Origin: Rhynochetos jubatus | Lineage: Eukaryota > Chordata > Aves > Eurypygiformes > Rhynochetidae | Assembly: GCA_027574665.1 (NCBI GenBank) | Contig: CM050651.1 | Span: 8,991,501-9,055,500, forward strand | Direction: 5' to 3' | DNA length: 64,000 bases | Part shown: positions 36,701 through 50,400 of the stretch, piece by piece | How positions within the stretch are numbered: position 1 is the stretch's first letter | Layout of the letters: every line of letters begins with the position of its first letter | The notes under the pieces: model-generated | The model's input: the letters and a program-made list of their open reading frames with translations, nothing else | What the model was told of the DNA's origin: nothing | The model's database searches: none | Made by a program: the position numbers and the translations under genes

Positions 36701-39700
36701 ATCCCTTCACAGGTACTGAAAAATCTAAGAAGAACTTAGGGTTAAAGTTCCTAAGCCAAGTACAGGAATTCACAATGAAATATGTGGTCTCTATTTCTGT
36801 AACAATGACGTAAGGGAAAACCAAAACATCTAATCAGCAAGCACAAAACCTGACATTTGTACATCTGTTACAGTACTGGTGTTTAGCACGGACACCTTTA
36901 TTGACTTGGAATGTGCAGAGAAAACTCACCTCACGTGCCTTCCCTTAAAAGCCATGGGTTTGTGCTCCTCTTCAAAGCACAAAATTCAGTTTTTCCTACT
37001 CAAAACATCTTAGTCACTGATTATACATTTAGGATTAACTATACAAGGGAGAGGATTTTTTTTTATTTTAGTTGATGAGGGTTCCACAAATTGTGCCATG
37101 CTTGGTGTACTATTTTGAACCTCTCTGGTCAAACCGTTTTCTCGTAGCTATTTTGAACTCCATGATAAAGTAATCTGTTTATTCACTCTCATGACTGATC
37201 TGATCTGCATCAAGAAATATTATTCTGGAGAGTTTTGTTTTATTACAGTCATCTTTATTTCTAGAGAATACTTCTGGTCTTGGCGGAGAAGACAGATGTT
37301 TTTAACAGACGGATTTAACCTCTAAAACCGAGGGTAAAATTATTCTGTGAAAGATAAGGGCTTGTGTAGAAAATGAAAACACAAATCTCATTTACATGGA
37401 GGAAAATGTTCAGCAATAATATTAAACATTGTGTCAGCATGTATTTCATTTATTTACAAGGTTTAAGCTATTTTTCTGGCTTTTCTTTTTCAGTACCTAA
37501 AGTTTCCATCTGTTACTCTTGCTCTTCCTGGAAATGCAGCCGTAAACGATAACACATATTGTTATTACAAATACTTAGATGACTTTGCTGAAAGAATATT
37601 TACCTCAAGAACATCCCAAGAGTCATCAGATCCAGTTTAGCTTAAAGATTCTCTCTAATTTTAAATGAAAAATGTCCTTTTAGATAAGAGTAAGATAGAG
37701 GATGTGTTCCTACAAAAACCTATGTGAAATGAGAAAGTATTGGGAATTGTGCTCTAGTTTAAGCGTAAAAAGATTATGCCTCAACATATCCTTGTCAATG
37801 ACCCTTTATTTAAATGCATCCAAATGATATGAACCGAATAAATTATTTTCCAGAACAGGAGGCACATTTATATATGCCATAAACATAGAATATCATTACG
37901 TGCCATTATGCAGCGTCCCTAAAAATCCAGCAAGCTCCAGATTTGTTCTAAATCCTCCTGAATTCAGTGTCTTTTGACTGAAATATGGACTCAAGCAATG
38001 CCTAATGAGGTGCCTCCTCCAAGAAGGAGGCGTCTGCAAGCTTGTAGAGAGCATGCAGACACCACAGACCCTGCAGTACGCAGGAGGGCAGGTGGTAATT
38101 TCTAAAACTGAGATTAATATGATCCTCTACCACAGAGAAGTGATGGATTTTTATTTGATTTTCAACTTGGAACTTGGTTTATTTAGAGACGCTTTATTTC
38201 TAATTATATCACGCTGGCTCAAGGCTTAGTTGTGCTATGGCGCTCTGCCCAGAGATCCTCATGGATGCAGCTTTTAACAATTTTTTTGCATTTCACAGAT
38301 GGTCTGTATTTGGGTGTTGTTTTGGTTTTTTTTTAAATTGATTGAAAGATTTTAAAGGGAAAAGAAAAAGCAGTAACAACAGTGGAACAGTTTTAGTTTT
38401 TGAGCGCTTGCTCGTCTCCAGTTCTCTGGAACTGAGCTGTTTCAGATTAACACGACGTCTGCAACATGCATATCATATCGATCTCTAAGTGCAGCTTGAA
38501 ACTTCAGCGATATGCAACGCCTTCAGCGTGACATCTGACGTACGGGTCAGAGATGAGCTGTTGGAACCGCAGCGACTTCAAAGCCTCTCATAAGGAATTG
38601 CCGTTTGCTGTTAGCCTGCTGCAGCGCAGCAGATCTTCGCTGTAAGGCAACGAGCGGACAGTCCTTATTGCAGTGAAGTAATAAACCCTTAAAGACCTAC
38701 CTCGAGGCAAGGCATGGGGTGTGGGCTTGGTTAACAAAAGACAGGCGATGCTGGAAAACTAGAAAAATGGGGATTTTCTCCCTGAAAGAGAAGAATGACA
38801 ACACATCCTTCCCCAGAGCAGCTCTCTCTGTGGCTGCACAGCCCGGAGGCAGTTCCCTATAGGCTACGCTGGAGTCCCCGTAGACAATAAAGTAGTTTGA
38901 GAAGGTCCCACGGTTCCCATGGGTATCCCAAACATCAACCGTAGCCAACCTCTGGCAATCAACTTGCTAAAAATCCAACGCAAAAAAACCAGCAACAAAA
39001 AACTGAGTCATGATATTTTACAGCCTGGTTTATACGCTGCTCCAGACAACGCCAGGGAGACAGTCGCGTCCACCGCTGGTGCTGTCCCCTGGACAAGGCT
39101 ACACAGTGAGCGTCTTACTGTCACCTCATGTTCAGTGACATTTCTTCTACAGGACTGGGAAGTCCCGACTGATTGCAGCAAATCACAAGTAGCCCCAGTC
39201 CTTCTCAGAAGGGATCTTGATCCCAAATATTTTGTATTTGAGGGTGTTGTGGGGTTTGGCTTTAAGTCCTTCACTTCCCTGCCAATTTCAAATGTGATCC
39301 AAACCCGAGTTCATTGCAGTCACTCTCACAGGACTTTGTTAGAAGCAGAATACAGAGGGGACTGTAGGAAAATACGTTGGAAGAATTTCTGGAGCTGGCG
39401 CATCCGAAGGGATTTAGGAGGCTAGATCAGATGACGAGGCCGTCATCTTTATATTAATCCCTTCCTTCTACGCACATCCTGGAGGGCTAGCAAGGGTTCC
39501 CTCTCGCCTAGATTTTTAATAGGAAAAGCTGCTCCTTTAGAGACAAGCTCTACTCTACAAGATAGGCTGTTTTACCGTCTTGTTATTAGTGAACAGGAAA
39601 CTACCAGCTAGTAAGAGATGCTGGCACAGTAAAGCAACTCAAGAATAAATCCTAGACCACTTATGACTCCTTCCCAGCAAGTGGGACCTCTGCTATTGTC

Positions 39701-41435
39701 CCCAGCGTGCCGCAGGCAGAAGCTCGGGCTGTAATCAGCAGGGATTTCAAGGCACCTAACAAGGAATAAATAGAGGCCACAAAGAATCCTTCTTAGGCTG
39801 CTGGCAACAGCACAGCTACAAAATTAGCCTCTGCTTGTGACGTTCAAACAGATGGGTGGGTGTCATCCAGGTGGAACAGATGACACACTAAACAACAGAC
39901 AGTCTCTCACTCCATCATATTTGACCCCACAAGAATGACAAAGCTCTCATTTAAGGAAGAAATTACTGTGATAAATTACTGTGATCTGCTGTGCCTATTA
40001 TGCACGTCATCCCATGTGCATTTAGAGACAGAGAAACAGCACGGATTGTGAGACAGAAGGGTTTTACCTGCATTAACTGAATTTGGGGTCATAACCCTAG
40101 GTAATCTGTAGCTAGGCTTCCTACACAAAATAAACTACTTCTGATCTGTCTGCAGAGCAGATATTTTGCTGCAAACAACAAGAGGAGGGAAAATTATAAT
40201 TAGTCCCATTTAAAAACAAAACACAAGGGAGAAATAAAGTGCAGTGAAAGAAAAGAAACAGGCTAATGGTAAAGTTACCTCAGCAGATTTACCCGGCTTC
40301 TCTCTTTATGAAGAGGCATCAGCAGAGCAATGTGTGTGGGCTGGAAAAAAATGAGTTTACAACTGCTGCGTAGACAGGGAAGGGTAGCCGCCTGCCACTG
40401 TGGGTCCCACAGTGCAGAGAGACAGAGCCTGTGTATCTGATTACTGTTAATGGCACAGTACAGAGCATCTTGCCGAATGAAGTCCCTTACCGTGCTGGAT
40501 CCTGACCTGCAAGGCTGCTCGGGGGAATCGAGCCACCCCGGTGGGCTGCCAACCTGTCCCCCCGGGGACAGGAGCCCACTCAGCACAACCCCGACCCTAC
40601 GAGGACAGAATTTGCTGTACAGCACGTACAGGTCCTAGAGGATAAGTGACATCTTAAACAAAGCTGGATCGGTTCTGTTAGATTTAAACCCAGTGAAACT
40701 CCTGAGCGGTCAGGCCAGGTAATTTCTAGTGTATTTTCTCCTCAGGTAATTTGAGTTTTTTTCAGATAAATATTTAAAGTAAAGCAGGTAGGTTTTCATC
40801 TATTTAGGATTCCTGCTGAAAGCAATGAATTTGTAAACAAGGGGAGCAAACTAGGGTATGAATCTACTGTAAAGGAAGCATAATTAAGTTCACCTTATTT
40901 TTAGAGCCCACAGTAAAAACCCTTAATAGCTAGAAATATTTGCTCTTTTTCAAAGCTTGAATATTTCAAAAAGACTATTTTCCGTCCAGTATCACAAGAG
41001 GGAAATAACCAAGACCAAAATAATGTCTCACAGATTTTATTTTATGTATGAATCAACTAGTCTAAAGGAAATACTACCTTCTTTGACTAGAAGCATGGAA
41101 GAGTTCAAGGATACAGTACGTATTTTTAAAGAAAAACCTAATACACAAGCTTGGAAAGGAAGAGGACAAGACTTAAGCTCCTGGCAGTATTTGCAGACAT
41201 CCACAGACATGTTGAATAGAGGTATTCTTCTGGGGGCTTTCACCTTGTCTGAAGGTTTTGTACTTGTTCCAGGTCTTGCACTGTTTATTACATTTTAAAA
41301 AGTCAAGTTATTCTTTCCTACTGCACTGCAAACTAGAACATTACTTTTGCTAATTCTGGGGACTCGAGAGCAAACAGAGCAGGGGAAGAGCCAGACACAG
41401 ATGAAAGCATAATTCAGAAAAAGCAATTTAAGTTT

Positions 41436-41552
41436 CCACTAAAAAAAACCCCAAACCAAACAAAACAAAAAAGAAAACCCACCAAAAAAACCCACAAAAA
41501 AAACCCAAACAAAACCCCCAAAACTAACAACAAAACCCCCAACAAAAGCAAA
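41436..41552. repeat. A/C-rich low-complexity tract
   Basis: About 115 bases consist almost wholly of A and C, as runs of A separated by runs of two to five C, so the other strand is a G/T tract. It looks like simple-sequence expansion with no coding content. Confidence 0.85.
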
Positions 41553-42568
41553 CAGAAGAGGTAAGGATTTTCCTCAAACCTGCAGCAACACAGCCGGCTA
41601 AGTTTCTGCTTGCAGTATTAAAACCCCTGCTGACCACAACGCCTGAGCCAGCCCTCCATCACATCAGCGGTGCAGGCAACACGACAAGAGGCAACGTCGT
41701 GTGCTTTTGTCAGACCAGGACAAGCAAACCGAGACAGATCCCACACCGGAGATGAATATTAAAGCCATAAAGAGATCACATGTAAAGAAAGCAATTGCAG
41801 ATTATAAAAAAAAATTCTTTAAGAGATATTAAAAGGGAACAGTGAAACTCCAAACACAAAACTCCACAGGTATACTGCAGGCTCGTTTCATTTCCAGAGT
41901 ATTTAAAAAGAAGACATTCATTCCATCCTGCCAGTATGCCAACTCGTATGTAGAGGAGCCGTTCTGCTCTACTGAGTGTGCACTGTATGTTGTATGACTA
42001 CGGCTAGTTCTGCTTGGCACACTGTAACTGCTGTGGTTTAATCTTCACCCTATATGCCGAAAAAGAGCTACTGTGTTGTCAAGGTTCACTATTACCCTCC
42101 AAGAACTACCCTGTCCCATATATTATCTTCACAGAATTCCAACTTGTGGGAATTCTGTATGGCCAAGCAACGCAGGAGGCTTTTAGACAAATTCCATCAG
42201 CTGGATCGGGCTTGCAAACCAAGGAATTGTCTTTCAAGGTGAAGAAGCCACACCTTAAATGACATCGAACGTTCATTCATGACTACAGTAATTCTGACTC
42301 CTATTCGTTATCCAAGGCCGCATGAACAGAATCAAGTTTCTCCTCTACAGAGTTTGCAATTTTAGAGGTAAGAAACAGGTTGATGGATCTGGATATGACT
42401 GTCTCCAAAGCTGACTGTTCTCCCTAAGTGACATTCCCGGCAGGAGACATCCTTTAACTACTAGGGATGCTGAGCTCTTAACCCTCATGAAATTCTTCAG
42501 GGAAGAGGTGGCTCAACCTACTGCATCTCTGAAGCAATTTTATTTCCAGGTCATCGTTAAGTACTCAA

Positions 42569-42593
42569 TTGCTATTGCTATTGCTATTAGAGC
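42569..42593. repeat. Short (TTGCTA)n tandem repeat
   Basis: A six-base unit is repeated about four times. It is a small simple repeat with no evident function. Confidence 0.75.
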
Positions 42594-42800
42594 TTGTTGG
42601 AGGTTCACCCGAGAAAGAGCGGCCTTTAATGATGGTTGCGCTCCACATGAGCATTAGTAGTCCTCAATTTTACATTTCTTTCCACTAAGAAATGATTGGA
42701 AAGACACCCTTTTTCAGTATTCAGAAGAGTGAGGAAGGCGATCATGTTTTTGCAATAATCTGTTTCTTAGGAACAAAGACTCCCCAAAGCAATGGAAACA

Positions 42801-44440
42801 TCATAGGATCACAGAATCACAGAATGGTTTGGGTTGGAAGGGACCTGAAAGCCCATCCAGTTCCAACCCCCCTGCCATGGGCAGGGACACCCTCCACTAG
42901 ACCAGGTTGCTCCAAGCCTCATCCAGCCTGGCCTTGGACACTCCCAGGGATGGGGCACCCACAGCTTCTCTGGGCAGGGTGTCCCAGTGCCTCACCACCC
43001 TCTCCAGGAAGATTTTTAATATCTTTCTTATGTTGAGGGCCCCAGAGGTGGATGCAGCACTGCAGGTGGGGTCTCACGAGAACAGAGTAGAGGGGGAGAA
43101 TCCCCTCCCTCGACCCTCTGGCCACGCTTCTCCTGATACAGCCCAGGATACGGTTGGCTTTCGGGGCTGCCAGCGCACACTGCCAGCTCATGTCCAGCTT
43201 TTCACCCCCCAGTACCCCCAAGTCCTTCTCCTCAGGGCTGCCCTCGATCCATTCTCCGCCCAGCCTGTCCTTGTGCTGGGATTGCCCCGACCCAGGTGCA
43301 GGACCTTGCCCTTGGCCTTGTTGAACTCCATGAGGTTGGCCCAGGCCCACCTCTCCAGCCTGTCCAGGTCCCTTGGGATGGCATCCCTTCCCTCCGGCGT
43401 GTCGACCGCACCACACAGCCTGGTGTCATTGGCAAACTTGCTGAGGGGCACTCGATCCCACTGTTCATGTTGCTGACAAAGATGTTAAACAGCACCGGTC
43501 CCAGTACCTATCCCTGTGGAATGCTGCTTGTCACTGGTCTCCACTCAGACACTGAACTGTTGACCACAACTCTGAGTGCGACCACCAAGCCAGTTCCTTA
43601 TCCACCGAGCAGTCCATCTGTCAAATCCATGCCTCTTCGATTCAGAGACAAGGATGTCATGTGGGATAGTGTCAAACACTCTGCACAAGCCCAGGTAGAT
43701 GACATCGGTTGTCCATCCTTTATCCACCAAGGTCGTGACCCCATCAGAGAAGGCTGTCATATTCATCAGGCACGATCTGCCCGTGGTGAAGCCGTGTTGG
43801 CTGTCACCAATCACCTCCTCATTCTCCACGTGCCTTAGCATGGTTTCCAGGGGGATCTGCTCCATGATCTTGCCAGGCACAGAGGTGACACTGACTGGCC
43901 TGTAGTTCCCTGGATCCTCCTTTTCTCCCTTTTTAAAGATGGGGGTTATGTTTCCCCTTTTCCAGTCAGCGGGAACTTCACCAGTCTGCCACGACTTCTC
44001 GAATATGATGGATAGAGGTCTTGCAGCCTCATCGGCCAGTTCTTTCGGGACCCACAGATGTATTCCATCAGGTCCCATGGACTTGTGCACCATCAGGTTC
44101 CTGAGGTGTTCCCGAGCCTGCTCCTCACTGACCATGGCCAGCTCTCCATTCTCCCAGTCCCTGTCCTTATCTTCCATGACTCTGTGGCTATGGCTTGCGC
44201 CCTTGACAGTGAAGACCAAGGCAAAAAAAGCATTAGGCATCTCGGCCTTCTCCATATCCTGGGAAACGAGCTCTCCCGCTTCCTTCCACAGAGGGCCCAC
44301 ATTGTCCCTGATCTACCTTTTATCCCCTGTGTACCTATAGAGGATGTTCTTGTTGGCCTCGATGTCCCTGGCCAGGTTTAATTCTGCCAAGGCTTTAGCC
44401 TTCCTAACCTGATCCCTGACTTCTCGGACAACTGATGTTT
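42801..44440 (-). mobile_element. CR1 LINE, 5'-truncated, with decayed reverse transcriptase
   Basis: This is the largest element in the window (about 1.6 kb). Its 3' end is at 42801, marked on the plus strand by TCACAGAATCACAGAATGG and 'gtttgggttggaagggacct'. On the minus strand, 43545-44300 is open and encodes reverse-transcriptase blocks of the CR1 type ([64 protein letters not shown]). Downstream pieces fall in two other frames, so frameshifts are present. The catalytic FADD-type box reads FANDT near 43430, with the second acidic residue lost. The N-terminal endonuclease part is missing, as usual for 5'-truncated CR1. The copy is inactive. The 5' boundary is approximate. Confidence 0.93.
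43188..44300 (-). pseudogene. CR1 ORF2 reverse transcriptase remnant (frameshifted)
   Basis: This is the coding remnant inside the CR1 copy. The open part 43545-44300 carries fingers and palm blocks. The frame then shifts into pieces at about 43495 and 43451 that contain SGIEC and [10 protein letters not shown], the region of the polymerase active site. Frameshifts plus the D-to-N change in the active-site box mark it as dead. It is a retrotransposon relic, not a host gene. Confidence 0.88.
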
Positions 44441-47400
44441 TTAATGAAAAAGGGATTGGTTCCTGTATTAATTCATGGCCAAAGCCTGATTCCCCTTCCT
44501 CTCCAGCCTCCTGAGAATAACATATCAGCGAAAAAGCATCTTGTCAGATATGTACATCAGCAAAAGCATCTGTAAATTCTCATTCAAGAACTGAATTTGT
44601 GGTAGTGTAGCTCATAGCAACACGTAGAAAAAAAACAGCTTGGTTGGCCTTTTAAAAGAAAATCCAATTCATAACAAATCCTATTTTAACTTGGGAGCTG
44701 AGGCAGATGGACACTGAGAATTTGAGGGAGGGCAGGGAATGGAACGTCTTACGTGTATAATGCCTCTTCGCATCATGGCCACACGTTACATTCCAAGTAT
44801 TGTGCTGGTGGGCAGCCTCAAGTTCTACATTACAGGTAAGCGAACACTGTTAATTAAAGCAGCACCTCTTGGCACAGACAGAAGTCACATTTTAAATTAG
44901 TCCCTGTATTTTAGAAGACCCTTCTTCAGCAATTTAATAGTAAGTCTGTTTAATTATTAGACTTGAAGTAATAAGAGACGCTGGAATAACCAATTTTAAG
45001 CCGTTTCCTCCAGCTCCTCCCGGCCTTGAAACTCCTGTCTTCTTCCACAGTTTCACTGGCCTTAGGAATGGTTGTGAGAGGAATCTGGAAGGCTGGAAGT
45101 ACTCCTCAAGCTCTGTTGGGTAACAGTCCTGAGTATCCATCACTGGAAAGGAGATTTGAGGGCCGTTCCCATATTAGCTACAGCAGCTCCATGTGTAGTA
45201 ATTACTGAGTTGGCATCTGGCAATTCTGTTGAGCTTATTTACAGCACTGCTTTGAGATGTCAAATACTTCAAAAATACAAGCTAGAGTAATTGCATAGCC
45301 AGAGCCACACATAAAATCATTTTTTAAGTTAATTGCCTGACACTTTCGATAAACAAAGAAAGATATGGGCTTCTTTTCCAGTAAAGCTCTCTTACTGACA
45401 AGCGCATCTATGTTTCCCATCTCCTGGCAGCCGTCAGTGAGCTGTCACAGCTAAATGGCTCCAGAAAACAAGTATCCTTGAATGATACGCTTGGGATGGT
45501 CATTTCAACAGTGCTTACGTAAACTACAAGATGAAGGGCAGTGAGACGTGAGGTACTGAACACTGACTGCCCCTCACCTTGAGCAAGGCATACTCGAGGA
45601 ACTGGAATAATGTATGAGGAGGGCTTTGACAGTTAATTAAACTGATCTAATCAACATATCTGATTGCTGCAGGTGTACTAGTCTAATTTACATCACTGTG
45701 GGGAATCAAAACATTATACTGATATGGGATTACACGCATGTAACTGCATTCATGACTGCTTCCCCTGAAATAGGATGTGCATAGTGTATGCATATCTCTG
45801 AGCTGCAATCCATGGACGTAACTGCAAAGGCAGGGAGCAGCAAACGAAACAGGAATTAATACCCCAAACAACGTAATCCCTTTCAGTTTACTGGAGGGGT
45901 TCTTTCTGTACAAGTCTGTTCTTGGACGAAGTTAGGACAATAGATAGGTACTTTGAAAACGGAGGTATTTTGATGGTTTCCTTGAATGTAAACAGGAGGT
46001 GCATAGATTAATTGCCCTAGTTCAGGACCGTATGCTAGACCACAGGCCAGTGTTGCTAACTGAGCAACTGGGTCTGTTCTGCTCTAGAATGTGGATATAC
46101 AAATAAAATGTATTTTATACAACTCCTCTGGAGTTATTTTGGCTCTCCAGTACTAAGAAATAGGGGTTTCTGTTGTTCGGTTTTGTTTTGTTTTGAAGTT
46201 TAGCCAGTGAAAGCAGTGGCTCAGATTACACCTTGGAAACAAATCAGTTCACCAACTACGTCATTTTCAGTCATCTCTCCAAATCTGCGACACTGGTTAA
46301 GTATTTGGTCTCACAACACAGCGGACAGAAGTCGCAAATAGCACTGAACCCCAACCTACTGATTTGAGCTGAAATAAAAGACAGTAAGAGACAAATCTTC
46401 CAAGTACTTCTAAATAAATGCACATGCTCTCTTTTCATCCTCTTGCAAGAATTAGAAAAAGAATCCTATTGTTTGCAGTAGCACTTGGTCCCCAAGGAAA
46501 GAATTCCTTTCCCTCTGAACAGATTTTTACTCTTGTTTTCAACCTCTGCCGGGCAGGGAAAGCAAAGACAGGCCTTCCCCACTTGTTCTCCCACCCCCTC
46601 CCATGAGCTCTTTCACCATCTGTGCATGATCACGGCCCAGCCTTTCCTTCCACCCCCCTGAAAAGCACACAGGGATTCCCCCCCAAACACGTCTCCCCAT
46701 GGGACCACGTGGCTGCTGGGGATGGCGCTGGTGAACTTGGGACTGGATTAAGTGGGACACGAAGCCACAGCCATCAGGGGCCTGATGTGGAGGGAGAAGC
46801 TGGGGAACTATTTTTTCCGTCCACTCAGGGAAGCACGTCTTCCCGGAATTCAGCAGCACAGGCACGTGGCTATTACCTTCATTTCTGCTCCGCTGCTAAA
46901 TCTTGAAGCATTTGTAAGACTTGTAGAAGTACCTGGAGAAGGGAGGAGGGGCGGGGGGAAGGTGTGCAAGCGGCTGCGTGGTATTTCGTTGCTAGCCGAG
47001 GCTGAACCGCAGCAACAGCCCAGGGTTTGCAAACCAGGCACGTGTGGACAGCCACTAATGCTAACTGCAGCTTCAAAAGGGAAGCAACAGCAAAACCAAA
47101 CTTTTCAGGAACGTAATGCAACAAGCTGAATCTCAGTACCCACAGCAAACCACCACTGAAACTGAGCTAAAGACATCACTATGGGTATTTTTCAAAAGTC
47201 TAAAGAAATGGATACTACTAATGGAATAAAGAGATAGGAAGCCAAAAATAGATGGAGCAGTGTGCTCTTTCCTTCCTTCTACCATTCAGGATCAAAACCA
47301 TTCTCCATTCTTGGAGCAATGTTATCTACAAAGAAAAAGCCCTTTAAGACTGCTGATCTATTCATACTTTTTTAACACACCATCTTGAAAGAAAAGGGTC

Positions 47401-50400
47401 TCGATCCTGCAGCTTTGCAATAAATGGTTGATTAATGCAGCAATACTGGCAAGAGGCGGAATCTAGCCAGTGGTATTTTGATTTTTCCAAATTCATGTTA
47501 TACAAACTATGCTCTAACTGTACTGGCATGGAATTGACCTCAAGAGGATTACTGATCTACAGAGAGAAATAAAACTGGAATATACTCCCACGGCTTCAAA
47601 GTGCTATCAGCAAGTTTCACTTCTGCAAGGGACTTCGAGGAAAGAGCTGTGGAGACAGCAGCACGGATGGTCACATCCTGGAAGTTACCGAAATCTAGAA
47701 AGTTTAGCTTAACTCCCAAGAGTTAAAGAATTAACACAAAGAAGTTGTGTAAGGGACAGAGCAAATGTATCGCTGTAACACACTTCTGAACACCCTGTCA
47801 CACCCTGATCCCTTCAGGAAGTAAAAAAGAGCCCATGAAGCCTGTGGTTTTAATACAAAAAAGAGCATTTATAGCCAGTCAGTACCAGAAACACCTGGTT
47901 TACGTTAACTGCAGAAAAACAACTGAACAATTTAACACTCCCTGTCGATTTGCCTGCACAAACTGTAGGGCTTGTAATACGTCTCTGTTGCTAAAGGCTC
48001 GCCCAAAAGTGCCTGTTGTGCACGGCGGTCCTGGCAACATCGCAGGTTCCAGTAACAGCAAGCACATACTGAACATGGCACCGCCATATAGCAAAGTGTT
48101 ACGGAGTTTAAACGCAAAAAAAGATTTAAAAATCAGCAATGAGACGTTTCATTCATTCGTTACCTGGTAGGGTTGGTGCAACTCCTCTAGATGTCCTGCC
48201 TGAGTTGGCTATGGGAAGCCGACCTGCTTTTCACTGAAGGTCAGTTCTTGGTGCTGGCCTGCTGCAAGATCCCCAGTTACTTTGATCCACTGCAGAAAGC
48301 CTAACACCAGGAAACTTCTTCATGTCACTGGGCAAGACGCCTGCTGAGAACATTTCTTCTAAAACAAACACTGACAGGAATAAATCAAGAAGTTCAAAAG
48401 GGAATGAAGAGGTTAGACAGCCTCCATACAGAGACACCTGAGTAAGCTTGTTTCTTATTCAATTAGATAACAGTACTACTAACTCCACCCAGAGGCATTG
48501 CATATCGGCAGTCACACACGGCCCTCTCTCTGAACAGATGCACGCACGTCCTACTTCAGTTTCCCACACGAGAATTTAGAGGAGGTCCAAAGAGAAGAGG
48601 AGCCATAGCAGAACTCACCTGAAACACAGCCTGTCTTTCCGTTGCTCATTCTTTTCTTTGCCCCTGTGCTATAGGAAGGCCAAGAAACTAATACATCTTC
48701 TGCCAATGTCCATGGGCCACTTTACAGCAGACATAAGCCTTGGGGAAAACTCTGCAATCAAGACTTCCTTCTGCCTCTGGGATTTAAGCGAACATCTTTG
48801 CGCTGGGCCGATGAAGTCTTTTCTCAAATACTGAAAAGGAACGCCAGGAGAGCCGACAGACTTCCCATTGCACAGAGGGCAGCCAGACACCATTTACCCT
48901 ACCTCCAGAGAACTGGGCTTGGCAACACACACAACAAACCTCCTTCCAGTAACCTACTGGAATGTGCTACTTCACCGTGAACGCTAGAGCACAGCTAGGA
49001 AAGCAACGGCACGGCTCAAACACACCTCACCTGTTTCTTGCTAGCCAGGGCTCTGTAGCACATCCCTACCTCTGTAATACCTGGGGGTATTCCAACTGAT
49101 ACAAGTAAAATTGGGTTTTGGCAAAGCTCTGTTTTTATTAGAAAATAAAGGTAGACATAGGAAGCAAGAGAGTGAGGGTGACAAACACTTGAACCGTGAG
49201 TTAACGCAGGTTTGGCAGGGGCACACTTCCATAAAGGTCAGGGTTTGTTTCACTCACCGAGCACATGCATTGTTAGCCGCCTTGTAGCCCACTCCTGTCT
49301 CCCACGACTGCACACCTCAGCCCTCGGGGCACAGATGTACCTTCTACATCAGTCCTCCCTCAACCGATGGGGTAATTCAGGCCTACCAATCACTTCATCC
49401 TCGTGAGCGGAGCTGAAAATCTCGTCACTCCATTTCTCCGAGATTATATCGCCGTCTCCAACTCTCCCCCCCTAAAAAAGGGGAATGTCCTCCCGGCCTC
49501 TTCAGCAGCCCTGGCCTGGGCTATCAAAAGGTCAGCACGAACAAACTGTCTTGACTCTCCCAACTCTCTTGCGAGCTCGGTTTTTCTCCTTCAGCCCTTC
49601 CTGCTCCGTAACTATCTCAACCTCCCCAGCCTCCCACAGTCAATCCAGGCCCACCTGGGGGCCACTGCCTCCTACATTTCCTAGCTCATTCCTTTCCAGC
49701 ATGCCTGCTGGCAGGCAAACCATCAGACGCCTCACCAGGCATTCAGTCCTTACAGGACCAGAATTTGCAAGCGGGCTGTGCCCTCCAGGCTACCCCAGCA
49801 TGGGACAAGGGTCTTGTTGCTCTGATTATGGCCTCTATTTCAGGAAATCATGAAAGAGCAGAGAGGCCGAAAAACTTGGCTTTATAAAGATAAACGTTAA
49901 ACAAAATGGCATCAGCCCTGAACAGGAGGAGGAGTGAGCTGGGAATGTTAATACTGGGATGGAAGGGAGAAATGAGGCACCTGACTAGGAGAGGGCTTCA
50001 GTGAGGAGTGAGATGCTGCCTGCTCCTTGGGACAATCCCTTCCCCAAAATCTCTGCCATTGCTCAGTTTCCCAGGCACGTCGAAAGTAAAAGCTTAGCTC
50101 TTCCATCACACCACACCCTACACAAACAGCCTTTGTGTACCCCAGGAGCAGCCTCTGCCCAGGAGAAGCTGAAATCACCCACGGCAGTCGATTAAGTCAT
50201 TCCCTGCGCCGAGAGCCGCGGCAGACACGCACAGGACCTCGATCTGCATTGCGAGGAGGTTTGAGAGATTGGAAGCTGAGGAAGCCACACGTGTGTATTG
50301 TATTTCACGTTGCAGGAGGATGCCTTGAGGACAGCATGCCCGTTCATCTCCCATGCATATCGAAGAAATAGTTTTGAGTAACCCAAGATACAGAATCTAG

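Larger units (their letters stand above)
27663..42800. other. Intergenic DNA, no gene recognised
   Basis: About 15 kb without an identifiable gene. Open frames are short and without domains. AT-rich low-complexity DNA dominates at 36400-38400. A possible enhancer-like stretch at 33310-33760 and an A/C-rich tract at 41436-41552 are listed separately. No LTR structure, tRNA gene or processed pseudogene was recognised. Confidence 0.6.
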
